From Ophiosphaerella korrae (taxonomy: Eukaryota; Ascomycota; Dothideomycetes; Pleosporales; Phaeosphaeriaceae): 64,000 nt of DNA. The stretch is taken from assembly GCA_028456385.1 (NCBI GenBank), contig JALNQF010000022.1, forward strand, positions 62,001 to 126,000. The letters are read 5' to 3'. The notes under the pieces are model-generated. The model saw nothing but the letters and a program-made list of their open reading frames with translations, was not told where the DNA came from and ran no database searches. Below, one piece after another: positions 56,301 to 64,000 of the stretch; the first letter of the stretch is position 1; every line of letters begins with the position of its first letter. The position numbers and the translations under genes were made by a program.

Positions 56301-57681
56301 ATGATGAGAATGTTCCAGTCGAACAGAACATTTTCGATTCTTCTCCAGCGCATGAGTGTATTGAGGAGTTGAGTCACCTCGCCAATGCTTTTGTTGCTAA
56401 GAAGCTTGTAACTGCTCTCCCTGAGAAGGCTCTTCTTCGTCGTCAACAATTCCCCAATCCTCGCCGCCTGACGACCATTGCTGATCGCATGAGCGCTATT
56501 GGCTATCAGCTCGATACCGAGAGCAGTGGTTCCCTACAAAACAGTCTGTTCCAAGTCGAAGACGATGACATTCGAAAGGGTATGGAGACACTTGTTATCA
56601 AGTCGATGTCTCGTGCAAAATACTTCGTCGCTGGCAAATTGCCCGAAGACCAGTACCCTCATTACGCTCTGAACCTACCGTTATACACCCACTTTACAAA
56701 TCCTTCTCGCCGATATGCCGATATTGTCGTTCACCGCCAGTTGGAAGCAGCCCTGTCGGATGGCGCAATTGAGTTCACCGAGGACATTGAGGTTCTTGCC
56801 AAGACTGCCGAAATGTGTAACACGAAGAAGGATTCTGCCCATGCCGCCCAAGAACAAAGTGTTCACATTGAAGCATGCCGCAAGATGGACCGAGTAGCTA
56901 AGGAGCAGGGAGGCGAGCTCATTAGTGAGGGTATCGTCCTTTGCGTCTATGAATCCGCTTTCGATGTTCTCATTCCCGAATGGGGCTTCGAGAAGCGTGT
57001 TCACTGCGACCAGCTTCCCCTCAAGAAAGCTGAGTTCGACAAGAACAAGCGCCTCCTTGAGCTTTACTGGGAGAAGGGTGTCCCATCCTCGGCTTACGTC
57101 CCCGAAGATGAGCGACCGAAGCACGGCTCGATCCGAGCTGCCAATGCCGTGGCAGCCGCGCGTGATGCTGAGGCTGCTAAGCAGCGTGCCAAAGAGCAAG
57201 AGGAGGCTCAGCGCAGGCAGGTAGATACCGGAACGATCTCGACTGCTGATGCAGAAGCTCTGTTTGACGACGACGATGATGATGACGACTCGAACGATCT
57301 CAACTCTGCTATGGCGGGTGTGTCCCTGAACCCCGATCGCCCAACTCAGAGTATGCCTCCCTCGCCTACTCGAGGTGAGCTTTCGGGCCAAGCCCCTCAT
57401 CGCGTGAAGTCGGACTCGAAGCTTGGACAGAGCGCTAGCGAGGCCCATGGAGCCAAGTTGACTAACAAGGAGAAATATCTTGATTGGTTCACTCTTCGTG
57501 AGGAGAATGGAGACTACATCCAGGATGTACGGGAGATGACACGTGTTCCGGTTATCCTTAAGACGGATCTGACGAAGAGCCCTCCGTAAGCTTATCTTTC
57601 GTCATCATTGTGTGCTTGCAGTGGACTAACATCTCTCGCAGTTGCCTCACCATTCGCTCACTCAACCCATATGCGTTGTAA
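53310..57681 (+). CDS. SSD1: Ssd1-type RNA-binding translational regulator (RNase II fold)
   Basis: Exons 53310-53412, 53470-55267, 55318-57585 and 57642-57681 join in phase to 1402 residues. The start MDQQQQGQQGPMGPAGRRLH and the end CLTIRSLNPYAL, which lies in the last exon, match the family. Residues 1-430 are Gln/Asn-rich and disordered, with five HxRxxS motifs (23-28, 119-124, 175-180, 238-243, 315-320) and three [YF]xFP motifs (94-97, 202-205, 260-263), the phosphorylation and docking signals for Cbk1/NDR kinase. Cold-shock-like domains follow, then the RNB domain. In its signature FTIDPNGSKELDDAIHF, Glu replaces one catalytic Asp, agreeing with Ssd1 being a non-nucleolytic RNA binder. 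It represses translation of cell-wall mRNAs during polarised growth and stress. Confidence 0.95.
54201..54266. repeat. Microsatellites in SSD1 coding DNA
   Basis: About seven copies of a 6-base unit (AATACC) to about 54240, then a run of AAC triplets. They encode Asn-Thr repeats and poly-Asn at about residues 279-300, in frame, so copy changes would alter length but not frame. Confidence 0.9.
54717..54740. repeat. CAG repeat (poly-Gln) in SSD1
   Basis: Seven CAG and one CAA codon in a row, coding eight Gln just before the first folded domain. Confidence 0.9.
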
Positions 57682-59321
57682 GTAGGCTTGACACGAGCAT
57701 CGCAAAACGCCGACGACAATTTGAAAGCCATTGTGGCAGCCTTTGGTCGGGTTGATTCTCGTGGAGGACATGATTGAGAGGTTTTGCGGTAATGGACGAG
57801 TTTGTAAAAAGGAGATTGCATAGCGTGGATATGTATTCAGGCCATTTGGTCAGGTGGACAAGAGAAGCATGTGTATTGTTCATGTGCAATATCAGCAACA
57901 GGAAGAATCACAAGAGAACAGCAGTAATACACTAATGTGTCCTCGACGCAAAAAATACAATCAGATAGTGGGTATTGCTGAAATTCACGTTGTTAGCCTC
58001 AGATCTCACTCCTGCATTCATCTTGCTAGATAAATCTCGTTCGAAGTCTTGGGAGCCAGCGGCCGAGACCTGCTGGGCTGAATGCGATATGGAGCTTATT
58101 ATTGGTCGGGAGAGATATAAAACACGCGCAAATATTTTTGACTCCGGTCAACGTTTACCCGCCTGGTCGAAAGTAGTCTCCGGGTGCAAAGATGATTCCA
58201 TGCCGACTTCCCGGATGCGCACTCCAAGGCTCCACCCCTGTTTACCCCTAGTCAGGACGTTTGTACCTCCTTATGTTTCTTGTAGCCCGGTACCTAACTC
58301 GGCGCCTTAGGCCCTCACATCTGGCAAACCGAGATGACTATGATCCTAATAGATACTTGGCAGTGCAGATGCGTTTTGGATGCTTCAGCCCTCCCCGCCA
58401 AGCTCAACCCCCAACCCCTCCAATTGACAATCGCATCCTCGGCGTAGCATCACGAAGCGCTACAATCTGGGCAAGACGTCTAGTAAGGCACCAACCGTTC
58501 TCACCTCATGGCCATGACAGGCTTACGCAAGACTGTCAGAAGTCTTGGACAAGCTTGTCAAAGTCTTGGTGTTGAAACGTTTCTACGACTTGCCGGCGCT
58601 GCAAAACGGCCCACACCCACTATGTGAGAAACCCTCTGCTTCACACATTTGATCGTGAACCACGCAACGTACGGTACGGAAAGGGTATGTACCGCCATCA
58701 ACGGCCATGCGCTATCGCGTGGGCTTGGATTCGCTCATCGGCGGCTCTGTTGTTTCCGGTGCAGCTAGGTGCGGTGCTGGCACCTGCACGGTTTCATGGC
58801 TGGCGTCCGTGTCGCAAGTCCCTAGACCTGCAACACCACACGTACCTAATACCAGCCCCATCACCGCGTACCTACCACGTTCAGCGGTTGCCATGCTGTG
58901 CACAGACTGTTACTCGGTGATCTATGGATCCATCTGGCAGCCGAAAAGCTTGAGTAATAACGGATCCGGCTAGGGAACAGTGCGTGGGCGGAATTGACCA
59001 GCCCGCCCATCCTGCCACGAGCTTCGCATCCGTCCTCCGAATTTGCTCTGGCGTCTCAGATGCAGCGCCAGGAGTCGTAGTATTCCTATAAGGTCCATTG
59101 GCTACCCACCTCTGTTTACATCTTCGTTTTCTGTTGAACACATCAGTGAGCATCTCTTCTTCTGTACCTAATACTTCCCACATCACACTCCTTCGGTCCA
59201 CTTCACTCCTCTGTCCCTGGTTGGACCCTACGAGAAATTTTTAATATCCGAATTCAAAGCGAGTCTTTGCTGGTCGTCTATCTCTACAAAACCTTCAATC
59301 ATCAAAACCTTAATCATCAAC
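57682..59321. other. Intergenic region
   Basis: 1.64 kb with no supported gene. The right end is the promoter of the ferritin-like gene, with a TATA-like TATAAGG at 59087, 235 nt before the ATG. Confidence 0.5.
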
Positions 59322-60409
59322 ATGCCTAGCCTATCAACACTCCTCACCGGGCTTTTCGCCCTGGCTCCTCTGGTTGCTGCTGCCCCAGCTCGCATCGACG
59401 TCCGCGCGACCCACGCCATAGCATCTGCTGGTGCCGCATCTGCTACCGCTTCCGCTGCTGCCGCAGCTTCGTCTGCGCCGGCAGCTGGTGCAGCAGCCCC
59501 ACCAGCAAAGGGCGGATTGACTGATGTCGATATCCTCAACTTGTAAGTGTTAGTTGAATTAAAATTGAACAACAAGAACTAACGAAATTAGTGCCCTGAC
59601 CGCTGAGCATCTCGAGTCAGAGTTCTACAAGCAAGGCTTCGCCAAGTTCTCCGTGTCCGATTTCATGGCCCTTGGCCTCACTGAGAAGCAAGTCACTTCG
59701 CTCAAGGGCGTTGGTACCACCGAGGCCACTCACGTCTCTACCCTCATCTCAGCCATTGCTGCAACTGGATCCAAGCCTGTAGAGGCCTGCCAGTACAACT
59801 TTGATGCTGCCCTGGCCAGCGCCGATGCCATGGTCAAGACTGCTCGTGTCCTCGAGGCTGTTGGTGTTTCCGCCTACCTTGGAGCTGCGCCCCTCGTCAC
59901 CTCCCCCGATGTCCTTTCTGCGGCTGCGTCCATTGTCACCGTCGAAGCCCGCCATCAAGCTTTCATCCGTGTCGCTTCTGGTGCTGAGCCCGTCCCAGCT
60001 GCATTCGATACCGCACTCGGACCCCGCGCTGTCTTCACCCTCGCTGCTCAGTTCATCAAGTCTTGCCCCGAGGGATCCAACCTCAACATCCAGGCTTTCC
60101 CCTCCATCGCGCTCCAGAACCCCCAGCAGGCGACTGTTGGCCAGAACCTCAAGCTTGCCGATCCCGCTCAGCCAGCCGGTGCTGCTTTCTGTGCTTTCGT
60201 TGCTCCGTAAGTTTCTCCCCAAAATGGCTTTCCCCTTAATTGCATTACTAACGCACTGCAGTGGCGGCGCTCAATTCACCGAAATTTCCAGCGGCAACTG
60301 CGTGGTTCCCCAGAACCTCGCTGGTGAAGTCTACATGATGATCACCAAGTCCAAGTCTACCGCCGATGCCGAAGTCCTTGCCGGTCCCTCCGTCATCCAG
60401 CCCTCATAG
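59322..60409 (+). CDS. Secreted ferritin-like domain protein (Rds1-like)
   Basis: Exons 59322-59542, 59592-60206 and 60262-60409 give 327 residues. A signal peptide (MPSLSTLLTGLFALAPLVAA, cleavage about residue 21) and an Ala/Ser/Pro linker precede a ferritin-like helical bundle: LTDVDILNFALTAEHLESEF, YKQGFAKFS, LTEKQVTSLKGVGTTEATHV, ALASADAMVKTARVLEAVGV, AASIVTVEARHQAFIRVASG. Acidic residues in E-H-L-E-x-E-F, T-E-A-T-H and V-E-A-R-H-Q are placed like the diiron ligands of ferritins. Relatives include stress- and sporulation-induced Rds1. Enzyme activity is not established. Both introns begin GTAAGT. A Ser/Ala-rich C-terminus lacks an obvious GPI signal. Confidence 0.9.
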
Positions 60410-61441
60410 ACACTTCATAAGGGAGATAGAGAGGCCTTTAATACACATGTCTTGTATCATTATCTCCAAGACATAGAACGGGCTGCAACGAGCATTATCT
60501 GAAAATAGAAGCGGTGGTATGTGTATGGGAATTTGCCTTCTTCTGCAGTCGTTGAATACAAGCGTTGATCTCAAGAACATTTTTATCTCTTTTTGTTACA
60601 GAGCGTGGATGTGAGTAGGTACCGGTGGCCACAGATACCCCAGCATTGAGGGCCCCATGGAGATTCCGGAATCGTCCAGTCAGGCAGTTAATTGTACAAA
60701 GGTATAGCATGAATTGAATGAATATTGATTTACCATTTCAAAACCATACGCAGACAGATTGCAAACAGTGACAGGTCGGCCAGCTTGATCGGCAACCAGC
60801 TGAAGCACCTTTTGAGCCTGTTATAGAATGTCGAACATGTGCCGTTTCAGGAATTCTCACACTAAGACCGCCACTTCGGGTAAAGCTTGCGACTCATGCA
60901 ATGTGCGTTGAGGCCTGATTTCTCAGCGTGTGATTACTGCCGTGGATGAGACCGTTGGAGCGCAACAGTGACACCGCATGTAATGATGCAGTTTTTCGCC
61001 ATCAACCTTTCATCTGTTTGTGCACATGAACGCCCAACCACGTCGTGAGCTGCTTAATGTCGGACCGAGATGTGCAAAGGATGTACGGCCCGGGCTCCCC
61101 CCTCCCCGTACCGAAGACCAACCGTCGCCAGGCCTTCAGATCTCGCATTTTCTGTGGGCATCGTGCTGATTGGCGCAAATAGCACAACTAGAGCATATGT
61201 GGTGAAGTCTACGATAACGTAAAAATGCAAACGCTATTTCTCGCACTTCTCGGCTGCATAGTGTGCGAGTCAAAGATACGTTCTGGCATTGGAGTCGTGG
61301 TATAAAGGTCGTTGGCTGAAATTGCTTCCTGTCAAGAGAAGGGCTAGGCATTTCTATCCAAACGATAACCATCATCGCCAAAAGGCTTCTTGTACACCAA
61401 CAATTCCCAGAATAGGCCTGGACAACAGCTCTCAGCACGCC
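60410..61441. promoter_or_regulatory. Intergenic region with MFS gene promoter
   Basis: About 1 kb. A TATAAA box lies at 61301, 141 nt before the MFS start. The surrounding sequence (from 61291) resembles the block at 59071 upstream of the ferritin-like gene. No gene seen. Confidence 0.5.
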
Positions 61442-63167
61442 ATGGCTGTCCACCAAAACAACGGCTCCTCAACTTGTGTCATCTCCCCTCCTCTCGAACT
61501 CCATCCTATCACAGCTTTCCCCGCCAAGCCTCAGGACGCCAACGTCTCAACGTCGCATACTGGTCTTCGCCTGTCTGATGCGAAGCCACTCGGCGGCGGC
61601 GACGACGACGACTCGCCCATTGACTTGCCATCTCCCACGACACACCCAGCAGCCAAGGCTGAACGATGGAACCACCCACGCTCAAACCTCTTCAAGACGC
61701 TCGCAGCATTCTGGAGTTTCGTTGTAATGGGGAGTAACGATGCAGCCTACGGTGCATTGATTCCCTATGTAAGTTGGAGCCCCGAGAAACAGATGTGTGG
61801 AAACAGGAGCTGATAGTGGGTAGTTACAAGAGTATTACAGTCTTACTTTTGTGGTGATATCACTGGTGTTTTTATCGCCTTTGGTGGGGTATACGGTGTC
61901 TGCTTTACTCAATAATACGATTCATTTGAAGTTTGGACAGAGGGGGGTTGCGATCGTAAGTATTCTGCCAAGATTGGTTGTATGGGATATGTGCTGATTT
62001 ACTGTTCCTGGGGTATAGGTAGCACCTATGTGCCATCTAATATCCTATATTGTGATCGCGGTGCATCCACCGTATCCGGTTTTAGTTGTTATTTTCATGC
62101 TTGCTGGGTTTGGTAATGGACTTGCTGATGCTGCATGGTAAGTCATCAGTGTCAAAGAAGACTCAGAGGAACATGGACTAACAGGTTTTTCATATTCAGG
62201 AACGCTTGGATCGGCAATATGGCGAATCCAAACGAAGTACTAGGATTCTTGCACGCATTCTATGGTCTAGGCGCCGTGCTCTCGCCATTGATCGCCACGA
62301 CAATGATTACCAAGGGGTCAAGGTTACCGTGGTATTACTTCTACTATGTCATGGTACGTCTGTGTATACTGCCCATGTCAAGCCACAAATCTGACAGCCA
62401 TAGATTGCCATGGCCGTCATTGAGCTCATCACTGGATCAACCGCCTTCTGGCGTGAAACAGGTGCCGTTTTCCGTGCAGATAACCCCCGCACCATCACTA
62501 CAAAAGACAACCGCATGAAACAGGCCCTTGTCCGACGCCCCCATGCGCGCGTCACATGGTTATGTTCCATCTTCCTTCTCGGCTACGTGGGCATCGAAGT
62601 CGCACTCGGAGGCTGGATTGTCAAATTCATGCTTGAAGTAAGGAATGGGGAGGACTTCGCAAGCGGAATGACAGCAACCGGATTCTGGATGGGCATTACT
62701 GTCGGCAGGATTATCCTCGGGTTCGTTACGCCCAAGCTAGGAGAGAAGTTGGCTATTGCTGCAAGTTCTCCTGTTTTTCAAGACCCCCTTTTTTTCCGAT
62801 GACGAGTGACTAATATATGGCGTAGATCTACCTCCCCATCACTATGGGGCTCGAACTTATCTTCTGGCTCGTCCCCCAATTCTACGTCTCTGCCGTCGCC
62901 GTCTCGCTCCAGGGATTCTTCCTTGGCCCACTGTTTCCTGCTGCTGTCGTCGTGGCCACGAAGCTTTTGCCGCGCCATCTGCACGTTAGCGCTATTGGCT
63001 TTGCGGCAGCGTTTGGCGGCTCGGGCGCTGCAATCTTTCCGTTTGCGGTTGGAGCAATTGCGCAGGCAAAGGGAGTGCAGGTACTGCAGCCGATTATTTT
63101 GGCGTTGTTGGGTGTGATTTTGGGGCTGTGGCTGTGTCTGCCGAGGATTCATAAGAAGGAAGAATGA
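61442..63167 (+). CDS. MFS transporter, 12-helix fungal (fucose-permease/BSC6-like) type
   Basis: Six exons: 61442-61768, 61824-61955, 62019-62137, 62200-62353, 62404-62760 and 62826-63167, total 476 residues. All junctions are in phase; the last intron has a GC donor (GCAAGT). Residues 1-75 are hydrophilic. Helical landmarks are FKTLAAFWSFVVMGSNDAAYG, FVVISLVFLSPLVGYTVSAL with the short loop HLKFGQRGV, MLAGFGNGLADAAWNAWIGN, VLGFLHAFYGLGAVLSPLIA, EVALGGWIVKFMLEVRNGE and MTATGFWMGITVGRIILGFV. Relatives are inner- or plasma-membrane permeases, substrate unknown. The start is ATG 61442 (MAVHQNNGS); the frame is open further upstream, beyond the TATA box, so that stretch is unlikely to be translated. 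Confidence 0.88.
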
Positions 63168-63389
63168 TCAGCTCTAGCGAACAGTGTTGGGCATTTGAAA
63201 CATTGAAAATTTCAGGAAAGAAATATGACGTCTACATGAGATTGATGGGGAAGGTAATCGTCCAACGATGGGCTTCTTGATTCTTGATTCTTGATATCTC
63301 CAACTTCAGTCTCATTGCCTTTTCAAGTATCTCGATCCTACTCTGAAACTATTACCGCTTTTCTCATCGCATTTTCCAACTCTCTAGCT

Positions 63390-64000
63390 TCAAAACTCCT
63401 TCACTACCTTCTCACCTGCTTCCTGCCCTAACTGTATTTCCAGCTCCCACCGCAATCGCTACTTGCTTCATCATAACCATCGTATCACCCGCCGCAAATA
63501 CACCTCGCACTGAAGTCTCATTAAACATGGGATTTACAATCTGGACATGTCCACCCATGGCCTCCTCCACCGTCTCAACACCAAGCTGCTCAATAAGATG
63601 CTGCCCCCGGTTCACCGTCGAAGGCTTATGCACCACAAACCCCAGCGTAACTGGACCCCCCCCCCCCCCCCCCCCCCCCCTGCTCAAACTCCAACGTAAC
63701 CCCCATCCTCATGTCCCGGCCCATTATCCACCATCCACACAATCCTTCGCTCGTCAAGCACCCCGCCAAACGCACCCGCAACTTTAAACGCCTTCTGAAT
63801 CGGCTCCGCACTTAACAGCGGCCCGTTAGAAAAGATGGTAACGCGTTTATCAAATGCAGTAGCCATCTGCACCATGTGCGCATACACCGGACTGTCAAAC
63901 GCCAGAATGCCAGTCAGCGAGCCACGCTGCTCATAGCCATCGTAGCCCAAACACTGATAAATACGCTGCGGCCGGTTGGTTCTCCGTGTAGCCCTTGATT
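63390..64000 (-). pseudogene. Thioredoxin-reductase-like (GliT-type) gene, frameshifted; 5' part outside window
   Basis: The C-terminal half of a FAD/NAD(P)-dependent disulfide oxidoreductase is readable but broken across frames: CLGYDGYEQRGSLTGILAFD, KRVTIFSNGPLLSAEPIQKA, VTLGFVVHKPSTVNRGQHL, NPMFNETSVRGVFAAGDT and IQLGQEAGEKVVKEF. Frame breaks lie at a G5 tract (63700-63704 as C on +), at the 25-base C run, near 63435-63445, and probably near 63968-63985. Family members reduce protein or small-molecule disulfides, including epipolythiodioxopiperazine toxins. Here the redox CxxC and FAD-binding parts are outside or altered (C-L-G-Y-D replaces the usual C-x-x-C-D). It may be decayed or badly assembled; the homopolymers argue for caution. 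Confidence 0.7.
63656..63680. repeat. 25-base poly-C tract inside coding sequence
   Basis: Twenty-five consecutive C on the + strand, reading as poly-Gly codons on the minus strand within the reductase-like gene. Its length leaves the two sides out of frame. True length is probably variable or misassembled. Confidence 0.9.

Noticed and set aside
61289..61441. Extension of the 12-helix MFS protein upstream
   Set aside because: It includes the TATA box at 61301; translation most likely starts at 61442.
1..64000. tRNA genes, CRISPR arrays and telomere repeats
   Set aside because: A scan for GTTCGA-type B boxes, regularly spaced repeats and TTAGGG runs found nothing that folds or repeats as required.

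Overview
The window is nuclear DNA from a filamentous ascomycete, most likely a Dothideomycete of the Pleosporales type. Genes have few introns, mostly 45-70 nt, with GTAAGT/GTATGT-like donors. They encode eukaryotic housekeeping proteins mixed with typically fungal families: HET, phosphorylase-type NLR-like, APH-like kinases, 12- and 14-helix MFS transporters and a GliT-like reductase. No tRNA, rRNA, CRISPR, telomere repeat or intact transposon was recognised. The placement is an inference from gene content; no search was run. All splice structures were worked out by eye from reading-frame phase and family conservation.

Layout. 1-4 kb: a phosphorylase-superfamily gene running off the left edge, then a FAT1-type acyl-CoA synthetase. 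4.8-12.7 kb: KIN17, a dead single-frame gene, an uncertain open frame, an uncharacterised membrane protein, a prenylated ubiquitin-fold protein and UMP1. 12.9-26 kb: a TMEM19-like membrane protein, a DHA2 MFS transporter, a family X DNA polymerase, ATP10, the Golgi SNARE GOS1, RPL35 and phosphomevalonate kinase ERG8. 26.8-30.7 kb: a 1292-residue PPR protein. 32-37 kb: a small membrane protein, a HET-domain pseudogene and a small protein with an N-myristoylation-type start. 37-43 kb: a Cys-rich C2H2 zinc-finger protein and a membrane SH3 protein. 45-48.6 kb: two APH-like kinase genes, one frameshifted. 49.9-57.7 kb: GLE1 and SSD1, divergent. 59-64 kb: a secreted ferritin-like protein, a 12-helix MFS protein and a decayed thioredoxin-reductase-like gene cut by the right edge.

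The genes do not form one pathway. Several neighbours are divergent and probably share promoters: POL4/ATP10, GOS1/RPL35, the small myristoylation-type gene and the zinc-finger gene, and GLE1/SSD1.

I found no convincing new multi-gene system. The most informative signal is how genes are dying. The HET gene has six in-frame stops, all TAG/TAA and all explicable as Gln codons hit by C-to-T, the change favoured by repeat-induced point mutation (RIP). A second gene has five stops in one unbroken frame. Two others carry frameshifts, one of them around a 25-base homopolymer. Other points worth checking are a GC-AG intron, a 15-nt micro-exon in RPL35, and dense Cbk1-type docking and phosphorylation motifs in SSD1.
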